Assembly (NCBI GenBank): GCA_950295325.1
Contig: OX485809.1
Location: 16,444,144 to 16,508,143 of the forward strand
Length of the DNA stretch: 64,000 nucleotides
Origin: Polytrichum commune
Lineage: Eukaryota; Streptophyta; Polytrichopsida; Polytrichales; Polytrichaceae
Direction of reading: 5' to 3'
Shown piece by piece: positions 20,136 to 32,646 of the stretch. Within the stretch, counting starts at the first letter, position 1. Each line of letters opens with the position of its first letter. The position numbers and the translations under genes were made by a program. The notes below the pieces were generated by a model, which worked only from the letters and a program-made list of their open reading frames with translations, did no database searches and was not told where the DNA came from.

Positions 20136-23100
20136 TCAATACTCAAACTGGTAGTGTTTGTCAACAGCAACAGAAACTTCCCAAGTGCAGCTCATGCCTT
20201 TGGGGAAGACAACCAAGTCACCTGCCCCAAACTCAACAAAGTCCGATGATCCTTCAGGATAGACCTTCACTTTGCCTTGCAAGAGGTAGCAAGTCTCCTT
20301 GCCATCATACGTCCATGGAAACTTGCTGGCTGGGCAACCCCATCTGTTTCAAGATGCAACTGTTAGTTAAGGTAGATGGGTCTTAAATATTTCCCAACTA
20401 GCCCAGTTCTCCTAGGATATGAAGCGCACAACTAGTACGAGATGATTGGCGAAGCCACTTTCCTCATGATTTTTGGAACTCGTAAGAACATCACATTCAT
20501 TATCAAAGTGAAGATTCTCATGCTCGCTAAGTGTTCAGTTAGGTCCCGCCAATTATGTTGATTATTGATCTTGGAATGGTTATTGTATTTTGAGCATCCA
20601 ACCCATTCTTTTTTTAACACATGTCTTTTTGGTATCCCTTCCTGGAGCTGCACCCATCCACATACCACTCAAATGTAGGTGTCCTAGTGAGAAAAGTAAC
20701 TGAATAAGGGTTGTCTACCTTAGACTTCAATTCATTTTCTATCTACTCACTACAGCTGCAGGCGATGATCTTTGTCACAAACATGGTGGTTTTGCATACC
20801 GCATAGGTTCTGGCCTATAAAATCCCATGCAATAGAGTCACAGTGGTACGGCCAAGCGATTTTGCTGACACCTGTATTTGATTGATGTGTGTGGTTAGGT
20901 AAGGATCAAAGAACAAACACCACCGAGACAAAATGAATTTTCAATGAGATTGGACTATGTCTTCAAATTTTATGAACTACTCCATACTCAATAGCGAACA
21001 CAATTTGGGAGGACCTATGTACCCAATTAAGGAATCAACAAACATGCACTTCTGATTAACCATAACTGAATAAGGGGAGGTCCGATTTTCAATCTGATTT
21101 TTGGTGATGCTTCATTGTAGGATTGCTAATGCAACACAATTTTCGTTGTGTAAATCTAATCGGCAGAAGTTGGAGAACATGAAAAATGAACCAAATAGCA
21201 CTCACATACCTTAGTTCATATGCGACAATCAAACCCTGCCACAGCACTACTGGGCCCAACAGTCTGTTATGTACTTGTGCCTCCCTCAAAGCATCATCTA
21301 CACCAAGAAATACCGGGTCCTATAAAATGTAAAGGCCGTTCACGGTTACCGAGACTGTAACTCAAAGCAGATTGTTGTATAGCAAGTGTTCCAAAATCTC
21401 AAGGGAACCAGGAGAGACAAGAGAAATCCCTGAAGAGGGAAAAACAAAAGCCAAAAGTTTGGTTCAATCGAGAAAGCACGCTCTACAATGAGCAATATTT
21501 AGGGTTGACATTGTGACCTTTGCACTAAAAAAGGGTAAACAAACAAGCTGTACCAAATAACGAAAGTTCCCTCGAACTGAACGAATTCGCGTCAAACGGA
21601 ATTACGCTACTCGTAGCAATTTCTGTGAACTGCTGGAAAACTGATGTGATGATTTTCTGGTGTAATTACAGCTGGCCTATGTCGTGATAAGATTGCAAAA
21701 ACATCAGTGGTGATGGTTTCGTACCCTAACAGGACCTGAAAGGTGAATCACCATGGCTTCCTAATCGTCTTCTGCAATGCGACAGAAGCAGGTAACAATC
21801 TTTAAGTTGCTCAGAACTTGTTCTCTAGAAATTTTACCAGCTAGCGTCATAATTGCCAAGCATCCTCGATGGTTCCCCAGCAGAGGGACTGTGCAATCAG
21901 CAAGGCGGGTTACGAATCATTATATTATCTTCTTCTGCAGTGGGCACACAAGGGTGTAGCAAATGTGTGAAGTGCTCGAAATTTCAAAGTATCCTCGCTG
22001 ATTCCAGAGCTGAGGGACTTCAAACTTCGAACTGTGCAATCAGCAAAACAGATTTAAAGTCATTCCATTATCTTCTTCCGCAATGGGACACATGTGTGAA
22101 GTGCTCGCTATTTCAAAGCATCCGCTGTGGTTCCGCAGCTAAAGGTATTCGATCTGTGCAATCAACAAGACAGGTTACGATTCATGTATTATCTTGTTTT
22201 GTAATGGGACACATGGGTGGTGCTATGTCTGAAGTGCGCAAAATTCCAAAGCATCCTCGGTGGTTCCACGGCTAAGGGAATTCGAACTGTACGTTTCATT
22301 TATTATCCTGTTCTGTAATGGGACACATGGGTGTGGCAATGAGCGAAGCGCTCGAAATTTCATTCTAAAGAATCCTCGATGGTTCCACGATTCAGAGAAT
22401 TTGAATTGTGCAAAAAAGCACAACAAGGCAGGTTACAGTTCGTGCATTACAGTCTTTGTAATGGGACACATGGGTGAAAGCATCCTCAGCGGTTCCACAG
22501 CCAAGGGAATTCGAACTGTGCAATCGCCAAAGGCAGGTTATGATTTCATGCAATAGCTTCTTCTGCTATGGGACACATGAGTGTAGCTATGTGTAAGGGT
22601 CGAGATTTCAACAGTAGGATCCGCGGTGGTTCCACAGCTAAGGAATTAACTCAAACTGCGAAATCAACAAGGCAGGTTACAATTCATACCTCATCTACTT
22701 GTTCAATGGGACACGTGTGTGTAGCAATGTGTAAAGTGCTCGGAATTTCGGAGCACCCTCGGTGGCTCCACAGCTAAGGGAACGCGAAATGTGAAATCAA
22801 CAAGGCAGGTTATAAGGAATCCCGTCCCCGCCCTCTTCAATGCAACTTGAACAAGGAGACTCTAAATTCTACAGCAGAGGAGAGGAGAGGAGAGGGGTGT
22901 CATACTTGGGCCAAGAGCGGATGCCGAGCTCCGACAGCCGAGACTCCGAGGGGTTCCTCTCAATGCGAACTCCCAGCTTCTCCTCCACCTTGGAACTCGT
23001 CTGGAGCTCCCCGCCATCGGCTGCCATGCCTCTCACCACAATCCCTGCCCGCCGAATCGTGAAATTCCTACTCCCTCTCCTCTGATTGATTCCAGTGCTC

Positions 23101-23225
23101 CGGGACGGAAGCGAGAGGGAGATTAGGTGAGGGCGAGATGCAGCGGAGGAAGAAGACGAAGAAGAAGTACAGGTGGCAGGGGGCAAGTGCAGGAGTGCAG
23201 GTGCCAGTGTGAGAGCCATAGCCAC
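20136..23225 (-). CDS. Plastid-targeted DUF861 (cupin_3) protein, two exons
   Basis: Exon 1 is 23225-22906 and exon 2 is 20343-20136, joined across a 2562-bp GT-AG intron (donor GTATG, acceptor AACAG). Phases match and the product is 175 residues. Residues 1-65 are rich in Ser, Ala and Arg with almost no acid, a typical plastid transit peptide. The mature part opens with RIERNPSESRL (88-98) and SWPK at the junction. The single-domain cupin follows, with KETCYLLQGKVKV (122-134) as motif 1 and GDLVVFPKGMSCTWEV (148-163) as motif 2. This matches closely the small plant RmlC-like cupins related to Arabidopsis At3g04300, whose substrate is not established; I assign no reaction. The compact, few-His motif 1 is normal for this family. 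The intron is unusually repeat-rich. Family call is secure; the targeting is inferred. Confidence 0.9.
20367..20723 (+). mobile_element. MITE, AGGTAGAC family, copy 4, inside the cupin intron
   Basis: Left end TTAAGGTAGATGGGTC and right end GTTGTCTACCTTA. It lies within the cupin intron and ends only 23 bases from the exon 2 acceptor. In transcript orientation the junction reads CTACCTTAACTAACAG, which contains CTAAC, a good plant branch-site match 19 bases before the splice point. Confidence 0.8.
20880..21215 (-). mobile_element. MITE, AGGTATGTGGGTGTTAT family, reversed copy in the cupin intron
   Basis: Contains GTGTGGTTAGGTAAGGATCAAAGAACAAACACC, GGGAGGACCTATG and GCTAATGCAACACAA, the reverse complements of the blocks in the copy at 14.1 kb. 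The right edge is near ATAGCACTCACATACCTTA. Confidence 0.65.
21830..22815. repeat. Seven-to-eight-copy minisatellite (105-145 bp unit) in the cupin intron
   Basis: The marker ATGGGACACATGGGTG or a close variant occurs near 21938, 22083, 22204, 22318, 22461, 22568 and 22706, at spacings of about 107-145 bases. Each unit then shows a GAAGTGCTCGAAATTTC-like block, GCATCCTCGGTGGTTCCAC, AGCTAAGGGAATTCGAACTGTGC and CAACAAGGCAGGTTA. A further partial unit precedes the first marker. Spacing differences come from small deletions: the unit near 22461 lacks the GTGCTCG block. Confidence 0.9.
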
Positions 23226-24900
23226 CAGTTTCGCTGCAATTCTTCTCCTGTCTTCTGGAGTCTGTGTGATGCGATCCCGAAATCACGTCCTCACTCTCAG
23301 GCCATCCCTTTCTTTACCCCTGTGAGCTTATTACCGACCAATCCTGTACCAATCCCCTGCATCAAAAGTTGCTGTTTTGGCCACTGTTCGTACACAGTTG
23401 CTTATCAGATTTTGAGGCACTTCACACTCAGTGCCGATTGTTTTTCTCTTTAAAATTCTAAATACGCACTTTGCTAGTTTGTGACTTTGGGGGTATCAGA
23501 GAACGAATTTCTCAAATGTTAGCAATTTAGTGAAGTAAATCAATTTATGTCGAATTTGATACACAACTATGGTATCTCGGAGTTTGTAACTTATTAGAGG
23601 AGGTTAACCCAAGTTCCTGGTTGAAGGAGCAATAAAGTGGTGTATAAGGAGGGGTGGCCCTTAAACAAATAGTGCCCTTGAATGGTTTCTAACGTACACA
23701 TGTGAAATGTACTTACATGAGAGATAAGCATTTAAGAATATTTAGGAGCGGCACTTCAAAAAATGTTTACTTTGACTGCAAAAACTTGACGTTCGATTGT
23801 CATGTTCCTTATATTTGGATTTGTCCACTAAGTGAATGTAGCCTTTTCAAGAGAAAAGAGGTGGAAATAAGCAAACCAACAAGAGTGTCCATTCAAACCC
23901 AATCCACCTAACACACAACTACTCGACCATATTGCCATTAAGATGCTTAACTTATTCAACCTTGTCACAATTAAATTGATGGAACTACATGAGAGCTTCT
24001 TAATGTATCGCACTAACATACAATGAATAGTCAATCAATGGTCAATGGCAACCTTTTGGAATTAGGTAGCATAAATAACACCCATTGCATAATTTTAGCA
24101 AGCTGCATAGTTTATATTTAATTTATCTTTCTCATTTCTTCAACAATTTCTCCTACAAGTTATCCAAGTTATTTTAAATTCAATCGCGTATGATTTTGAT
24201 GTAATTTCATTTACACTTTCATGTCATGTGATTATCATTCTTGACCAAGAGTGCACATGGTCCCGCCCATCTTCATCTATGTTCACTTAAATCATCCCAG
24301 ATATACCGTTAAAATTATATCTGATACACACCCGCAATGGACTTGGTCAACATGGGCCACACAACTCCTCACTCATCTCAACATTCATGTGAACATTGCT
24401 TGGGGAACATGAATTGCACCCACCATGGTCTATCACAAAATCACGTTTACTAAGCCATCTTACTTGCATGTGATTCTTATTGCATGGGTAAGAAAATTAG
24501 CTAGCCTTTAATGGACTATGGCATGGCATCATTCACATTGGGGTTTGCAAGAACTTACAAGAACTTACATTAGGTTGCACTTTCATCCAAAGTATGGCAA
24601 GTTACAATAGATAGAGGGTGATATATCCAACACCCCACTTAAAAGCAACACCTATGCAAGCCTCCTAATCCCGTACCTAGAAGACACCTTAAACCGTTTG
24701 AATGTTTCTCACGTAAAACAGGGGTGGATTTGGGTGAAAAGCAAGGTGGTTTCGAGATAATGTGGGTTTGGTTTTGGGCAACAATGGGATTGGATTTGGG
24801 CAAGCATCGGAATGTAACTAGGGGTGGCTTACTTATCTATATTTATTAAGATTCCACATACAAGGTTATAAGGGCTTAAATTTTCATTGGGTGGAAAGTT
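23226..24900. other. Upstream region of the cupin gene, otherwise nothing recognised
   Basis: The first few hundred bases must contain the promoter and leader of the minus-strand cupin gene; I find no convincing TATA box. The remainder to 24900 is AT-rich with no supportable gene. Confidence 0.4.
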
Positions 24901-24904
24901 GGTT

Positions 24905-25290
24905 TTAGGACTAGGTCACATAGGGTCTCAAGTCCCACTCATATCAGCAAGTCCCAACATGGAGGCAAAGTCCCAACTTTTGAGCCTCAAGAAATCTTTA
25001 AAATATGGTTAAATATCATTAAAGCTAGATCTTGATTATTTTATGCAAAAATACTCATGGCACTTGTGTTGAGAGTTGGGTCCAGCTTTTAGCTCGACCC
25101 AACTCTCAACACAATTCATGAGCTTCACCTCCAAAAAGTGTTGACATGTGGGCATCCATGTCATACTTGGGACTTAGGACTTGGGACCCGTGTGAAGTGG
25201 TAAGTCTCAACGTCCATGCTCTCAACGGCTAAGATTGCACAGATTGACCTTAAGTTACTTGGGACTTAAGACTTGGGACCAGTGTGAACC
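24905..25290 (+). mobile_element. Foldback-type repeat (ACTTGGGACC family), copy 1
   Basis: This ~385-bp sequence recurs at 31.95-32.3 kb. It contains an 18-base stem near 25070-25118: GTGTTGAGAGTTGGGTC and its inverse GACCCAACTCTCAACAC around a loop of about 15 bases. The outer parts carry ACTTGGGAC words in both orientations. No coding capacity; the superfamily is not clear. Confidence 0.65.
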
Positions 25291-26065
25291 AATCCTTACT
25301 GTAGGGGTGGTTTGGACAAAAGGTAGAAGCAATTTTGGACGGAAAACAAGGTTGTTTTTGGGCAAGTGTCAGGACAATTTTGGGAACCATTTGCAATGGA
25401 AAACAGCATGGTTAGGCAAGAATCCATGGACAACCGACATAACATCATGTGCTTGAAAGAGATTGGACAACATCTTCAATTTTTAATAACTATACCACAC
25501 TCAATAGTGAACAAAATTGGAAGGTTAAGGAATCAACAAACATGCTCAATGTCCAGATGTGGAAAGTTTCTCAACACAACTCATATTTTCTTGCAAACCC
25601 ATATCCTCCTTGTTCATAATGTGCAAGTTATTCTCCTCATAACACTGGTCTACAATCTCTCCCTCTCCACTGCATATGCCTACCAATCTCTTTGAGATAA
25701 GGTCAAAGCACATATACATGTCATCAACTACTTTGGGAAAAACAGGTCATATCTAACTAAATGCCTAGATGCTTGAGGATTCTCCTTACCCAAGTAAAAA
25801 ACTAGCATGCTACTTTTTCCCATGAGGAGACGAAATCTGCTTCATTCCAGAGGCTATGAAAGAGAAAAAATTGTTGAATTATCAAACTGGCAACAACTAT
25901 ACATCTATCCAGCTGGCTATGGCTATATCTGTGCTCCAGACTTAATTACTGCTGGAAAATGAGGTGCAAGTGTATAAGAGGAACTCATTCAAGGAACGAC
26001 TTCCATGGTGGTTGGCGATCGTCTACTTTGATCCTTAAATAATACTTAATATACAAGGCCTAAAT

Positions 26066-29000
26066 CTAGATATTGGCCATGAGCAAGGCTTCGATCTCTT
26101 CCAGGGACCGGCCTCTTGTCTCTAATACGTATCTTCTCACAAAGAGGGCTGCGGCAAAGCATACAGTTGCAAATCCAGTATACAGGGTGCCAGTACCCAA
26201 CTTCTTCAATAGATACAAGAATGTTAATCCAACTGAAAAATTCGCTACCTGCAGCAACCAACATAGGCAGATCAGAAATTAGAATTGAAAAGAAGATCAA
26301 TAACAAAAGCTTTACAAACTATTTGGAGTACTCAGTTACTACCAAATCATTTCAGTAAAATTCATATGATTCATATAATCTTATCCACGCATAAGATATT
26401 TCATAGGGTGAACCCAAAACTTACCCAATGCACACACATAGCTACAGACAAGGCCTTTGCTCGGATTCTGTCGGCAAATAATTCGGGCAAAATTAGTGCT
26501 GGCACAGGCCCTGCTCCGAGTGCAAACATAAATACATATCTGCAAACAAGAGATGTCACTGTTATCACTCCTTGGATCCCCAACTGTCTACAAGAAACTT
26601 CCTGCACTATAACTCAATTTAGATTTTGATGATTTATATTAATACTTGAGATAAGCTTTCAAGACTACATTCCTGAAAGTGCTGGCAGCAGGAAACTGGA
26701 ACTTACACTAAAGTTCCTACAAGGGCCACAGTTCCTTTAACAGCACTCATTGCAGGTATAGACGCTGCAGCTGCTTGCACTGCCATGGCCAAGCCCTGCA
26801 TATTTAACAGAAGGAAAAAATTCCACATTAGACTCCAGCTTCAGATATAACCACTCCAAGGACTTCTAGATTCAATATTGTTACCACAGTACTGTAACAC
26901 AGTATCTCAGAGGATATGCAACAGAATAAACACCATGCGGTGCAATCATATCAACCTTTGAGCCTGTGTATAACAAACTTACCATTCCAGTGAAGCTGTA
27001 GATCATTAGACTACGTCGACCAAGTTTATCCATTAAGTAGCATGCGACGCAAGAGGCTGCAAGATACAAACAATTCACTCAGCCCAAAAAATCAAGCAGT
27101 GTGAAAAGTCTTCATAAGAAAACATCCAAGATAAGCAGGGAAAGAAAATTCCAGGTTGAACAGTCACATGAACATTGAGCTCACCTAGGAGGTTAACAAC
27201 TCCAACAGCAACACTAGCTCCCACGTCTGATGCCACACCAGCACTCTTGAAAACAGTTGACGAAAAATAGAAGATGGCATTTATACCAGCAAACTGTTGA
27301 AAAGCGAAGAGCACGGCACCAATGGCAACCACTGCAGATACAATGCACAGCACAAACAACACAGTTATTCATAAAGTACCAGCCACACATGGGATAGTTT
27401 AAAGCAAATAAAAACTCAAGAGAATTTCAACATAAAGTCAGAAGCATACGAAGTATTGTAATATATTGTACCTCTGATGTATCGTGGGTCAATTAAAGCT
27501 TTCCAAGAAGCTCCACCCTTATCTTGTTGCTCTCCACGGGCAAGGTCAAGCATGGCAGCTTTCACATGTTCAGGGCCCCAAAGTCTAGCATACTCATTCT
27601 TTGCTTTGAAAAGCTTGCGTTGCTGAACAAATAAAAAAGTACAAAGATCAAACATTGAAACCAAATCTCTAGCCCATCACAACATGTTCACATAACATCA
27701 TTCTCAAATTCATTCTCAGATACATTCTTGAAGTTAACATGCATCAATAATACCCAACATGGACTAAATGCAGTTAATGTTAGCATTAGGCATAGACTGA
27801 CCTTGAAAAGCCACCTTGGACTTTCTGCACATTTTTCCATTCCCAAAGCAAGCATGACAGCTGGAATTGTCGACAGCAAGAAACAAACCCTCCACCTGCA
27901 TCCAAGTAAAGTTGATCAGAAAGTGCTTCTAAATCGAACAAGGACCAATGTTGACTTTCAACTCAAAGAACCATAGACATGCTCACATTTAAGAACCAAC
28001 AAGTGCAAAATAGAGTATCCATAATACTTTGGTTGATTCTCTCTTTTTGACTCAAACATTAATAAATCAGAAACAGTAGTAACTAAATGTGGTCCATACC
28101 AGCCAGACACATGTGCCACAGGAAGGCCTGCCACCAAAGCACCCAAAATTCCAACACATGTTGCCATCTGCAGAAGACTGCCGTATGTTCCGCGGACACA
28201 ATTAGGTGATATCTGTGCATCACCATTTCAATTAATCACAGAAAGTTAGCCTCGCTGGGAATGTACAAACAAATGAGCATATTCATACTGAACATGCATG
28301 AATGAGAGAAGTAATGATATCAAAGTTTTTCCCTTACAAATGAAAGCTGTAAGAGAATCTTATAAAATCATAAGGTGAATCTTACCTCAGATACATATAG
28401 AGCAGTGACTGGGCCAGATAGACCCAATCCTCCTCCCACTAGCAGCCGACCCACCAGCATGGTAGCAACGTTTGGTGAAAAAGCACTGCACATAAATAGT
28501 TAAATGTTAACATTTACAACAAAGAACATTGCAATGTGTAAATTACAAACTAAGACTAATGCAAGACATTGCCAGTAATGCATTAAAATTTCAGCATGGA
28601 CACCGAGGTAAATACAAACCTGACAACAGCACCAACAATCATTGGGACAGTACTGAGCTGAAACGCCCGGCGTCTGCCATACTTATCAGCCAAGGAACCA
28701 CTGACAGCACACCCCAAAAATGCACCAACAAGGCATATACTCACAACCAATCCTGCACATTAAGATGCAGATTATCAGTCCCTTGTCCCCAGGTAAGTTG
28801 TGCTATTATTTAGTTCAAAACAAACCTCTCTGTCCATTTGTAATGGACCCAAGATAGCTCTGTACTTTTAACATGCCTACAATATAAAGTACGAAGCAAT
28901 TTCAGCACTTTCCACATGTGTTATGCCAAGAGCGAAAACTAGAGAGCGCCCTTGAGATGTACCTTGAGCAAGAGCATTTCCAGCAAATCCAAGATCTTTT

Positions 29001-30192
29001 GCTATGTATTGAAGTGGAACGTTTACAACCCTGGCAAGAAAACAAAACACTATTAATTCCAAAACTACACATGCACATATACATATCCAAGTCAACAAAT
29101 CTCTAGGAGAAGCACAGAAACTGCTCTTCTTTATTACTGATCTTGCTGCCGAGTGTGCTGGATAACTCTTGACATCAAAAGACACTTACCCAATGTGGTA
29201 GCCGAAGAGAATCGACGACAAAGTTGCAATGGCAACGTGTGGAAATGAAAGCTGCCAAGCCGGAACAGGCACTGCTGGTGCCTTTTGTGTCAAGGTTCCT
29301 ACAGCAATCAAGGTATTCAGAATTAGTTTATGCTTTCTGAGATAAACAGTGCAATTGCACCAACATAATGAACAACCAAAGGAAGATTCACAGTTTCCTA
29401 CCATCTAAATCGTTCTTTAAAAATTAACTCAGGCTTACAGGGCTCCCTTCCAGAAAGGCACAACCAGATAGTATATGATGGGCAAGGTGATGTACTCAAC
29501 AACAATATGCAGTTTCACTTAGACACAAAACACTATGATGTTGAATGTTAAAGAAATCACAAAGACAACATACCGGCAGTTGCATTTGCAAGTTTAGCAT
29601 CTCTTTGTCGCTCCCCCGACAATGATGAATGCCTCTTATACTTTTTTTCAGTAGCACTCGCTCGGGGACGCGGCCGTTTCGAGCTCCAAACGACTGCATT
29701 CTTTGTTCGCTCTACAAACAAACTCAAGGAATCACTTCTGCTTGAATTTCTTGACGGCCCTGTACGACCGCTAGTTGATGGCACTGGCTGCTCAACATTA
29801 CTTCCTCCATAGTTATACCGACTTTGGCGAGACAAGTCAGAGGAAGAAGCACATGGCTGTCCTGATTTAACCTTTCGCAGAGGTAAAAAATCCCCCACCC
29901 TCGTGCCTGCCTTTAGAAACAGGGGGTTGAAAATTCCATTGTTCAATTGAGAGATCTGAGAGCAAGATAGCTTAGGTAACCGCAAGGGGGTGTAAAGCCT
30001 GCTGTTTGAAACATTTTGATATGTCCTGCCATGTCCGCGTGGCGAACTATTGCCTACCCGGGCACCTCCAGTAGTGCGCCGGCTTTGAAGCTGGCATGCT
30101 GGGATGCTGTAAGATGTAGGAGAGGAAGTTTGCAGCAAAGAGAGCGAGGATGCTCTCTTTACGCAGCCGGAAGTGCACAAAGAGCTTGACAT
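26066..30192 (-). CDS. Plastidic glucose transporter-like protein (MFS sugar porter), 13 exons
   Basis: The coding exons are 30192-29574, 29298-29190, 29030-28963, 28752-28620, 28485-28386, 28212-28100, 27895-27802, 27622-27472, 27331-27185, 27056-26983, 26795-26707, 26539-26425 and 26248-26066. All introns are GT-AG and all phases close, giving 664 residues. The product is a 12-span sugar porter of the major facilitator superfamily, expected in the inner plastid envelope exporting hexose from starch breakdown. Signatures are DKYGRRR (288-294), ESPRWLFK (405-412), DKLGRR (521-526), GPVPALILPE (576-585) and ETRGRSLEEIE (from 647). Similarity is greatest to the Arabidopsis probable plastidic glucose transporters At1g67300/At1g79820 rather than At5g16150. 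The Ser/Arg-rich stretch before span 1 is about 220 residues, much longer than a usual transit peptide, and all but a few of its residues come from exon 1. A start further downstream cannot be excluded. Direction of transport is inferred. Confidence 0.92.
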
Positions 30193-31940
30193 AAAGGACT
30201 AGTAGGTTGTGGAGATCTTGAATGTGTGTATTCTGCACATATGAACACACAAATCCAAGGTGAGACAAAACTGCACAAGCCGCAACAATCAGCGGACGAA
30301 CCTGCACACATCTTACCACCTTTGACTCATGTAGAATAAGCTACCTGACATACACCTCTCACATGCACAAAGGCAATCCCCGAAGAGCACTAAATTACTC
30401 GGGGAACCGCCTGATGTCAAAGAAACTAAGAACTTCAACCTCTTCTGGCATCGAAGTAGGTCAGCCCTGCATGCTTCCTCAAAAGGTCAGCGAGAAAGGA
30501 TGTTTCCGCGGACCACCAAGGTTACGTCGGATAGCCGCATGCATGCAAACTGAGACACAGCAGAACACTCTCTTGTGCTCATGTCGAACTTAGGAAGATG
30601 GACTGCAACAAATAAAATTGTCTCCGCCTTCCTTGACCACCGAGGTTACTCCCTGGATATTATTTCCACTGCCTATCGGCATGCAGTGAATGCAAGGTTG
30701 GACACAATCCCCTGCCCATGATGGGCCATCCATCTGCCCATCCTGTGTAGTGCCCATGGTAACAATGCTTACCCACACGGAGTAAGGTGGAGAAGGGCAA
30801 CAACAACTTACTTATCAAATCGCCGGCTCTGTTCCTGCCTGGAGGCCACAGGTGTGCGTGCTACTCTCAGCGGATCGAAAATTGTCGCAGATGATTCCCT
30901 CAGAAGTTTCTCAGGACAAAAATTGGACAGAACAAGTCTCTGAGGCGCCCCCACCGAGATAGAACAAACTCACACTCGAATTACGCCAATTGTAAAGAGA
31001 CTTTCCTCTCCACCACAGGCCTGGAGACTTAGGTGTCGGTTTGAAACAAAGAAAGAAAGAAGGAAGGACTGCTGTTATCCCGAAACGTGGAACACAACCG
31101 CAACGAAACCAACTACACTCGGATGACTCTCGACCAAGAATGAAATGTGAGCAGGCCCCAACACAACAAATGCTGACAAGAACACCGAAACGCTCGAACC
31201 TAGTCAGACCCAAAATGCTAAGATGGCCTAAAACTCCCCTCGAAAAATGCAGCCCACACCGAGCAACTAATAAGGCTTGCGCCACAACCTCTACGGAGAT
31301 GTTCGAATCTGCTCAACGCAAGGACTACTACTCATAATAATAATACTAATAATACCGTCTGCTTTTCGTTTCCTCCCCTTCCGACCTACCCTGAACCTGT
31401 GGTAAGTGGCGGTTGCAACCTTCCTTCTTGTTCCAGTCCTTGGCCACTACGGTTGGAATAATCCAAACACAGGACTCCTTGAAACCCAACCCAACCCAAC
31501 CAAACCAAACCAAACCAGACCAAAAAATCTACAACTAAATTCCTCACCACCTCTGCACCTACTGTGTGAGGTTCCCTGTTGTGATGGGCGATGCTGTCTG
31601 TTGCACAAACTACAGCTACTTACAACAGTGTTGGTGCACCTCCGATCGAGGTGGGCAGCCCCCCTAAGTTTCCTGTGCACAAAGGCTGCGCACACTTGGT
31701 ATGTAAGCTTACTTGGTGCCTCGGAGGAGAGGCTTTGTTGGCACCCTGAGGAATCCGAGGGCCGAGAAACACCTAAATAATTACGCCTGTCTCCGACCTA
31801 CCTGTCTGCCTTTGTGTTGTTTTCATGCAAGTATTTACGACGGTAAATTCACGACCTCACAAGAAGGCGGCACCCAATCTCTTCCGTTCTTGCCCATTCC
31901 GGCGTCGGATCTTGTGTCGCCGATTCTCCTTGGAAATAAT
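30193..31940. other. Upstream region of the sugar transporter gene
   Basis: This 1.7-kb stretch is less AT-rich than most of the window and must contain the promoter and leader of the minus-strand transporter. Open frames here (for example about 30911-31285 minus) show no domain. No TATA box stands out. Confidence 0.4.
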
Positions 31941-31949
31941 ATGCGAGGG

Positions 31950-32325
31950 CCATCTCACATGGGGTCCCAAGTCCCAAGTCCCGCTCATGTTAGCAAGTCC
32001 TAACTTTTGAGCCTCAAGACACCATTAAATAAATATGGCTAATTATCATGAAAGTCGGATCTTGCTTATTTTGAGCAAAAATATAGTCGTGGGACTTGTG
32101 TTGGGAGTTGGGTCTAACTTTTTTGCTCCACCCAACTCTCAACACAAGTCCCAAGCCTCACCTCCATAAAGTGTTGTCATGTAAGTATATACATATCCAT
32201 GTCATACTTGGGACTCCTGACTTGGGACCCATGTGAAGTGGTGAGTGCCAACTTCCGTGCTCTCAATGGTTGAGATTGCACGGATATGACCTCGAGTGAC
32301 TTGGAACCGGCCCTAAGTCTCCCTT
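31950..32325 (+). mobile_element. Foldback-type repeat (ACTTGGGACC family), copy 2
   Basis: It has the same order as the copy at 24.9 kb: GCAAGTCCTAACTTTTGAGCCTCAAG, the stem GGAGTTGGGTC with inverse ACCCAACTCTCAACACAAGTC, and CATACTTGGGACTCCTGACTTGGGACCC. An outer inverted pair, TCACATGGGGTCCCAAGT (31957-31974) and ACTTGGGACCCATGTGA (32219-32235), is clear in this copy. Confidence 0.7.
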
Positions 32326-32411
32326 CAAACAATATTATTCCAAAAATTACATAATATTATTCAGTTATGATCATAGCAAACATATTATCACCCTCATGAC
32401 GTTTTGTTACA

Positions 32412-32646
32412 TGTAGTTATTGTCACTTACCGTTTGGAATTACACAATGCTATATCTATATCTATATCTCATATTTTATCAGCAAATGTCAAATTGGTCG
32501 TTTGGACATTATAGAAGATCAACAAATTTATTTGGTAAAAAAAACTTCATCACTAATTTTATTTATATATATATATATAGAAAGAGAGAGAGAGCATTGT
32601 GTAACTCCAATTAGAAAGTGACACTAACTATCATATTTAGTGTAGT
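32412..32646. mobile_element. MITE, CACTAAATATGATATTTAGTG family, copy 1
   Basis: The right end is ACTATCATATTTAGTG followed by TA. The interior GTCACTTACCGTTTGGAATTACAC and inverted GTGTAACTCCAATTAGAAAGTGACAC match the copy at 34.75 kb. The left terminus is eroded. Confidence 0.6.
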
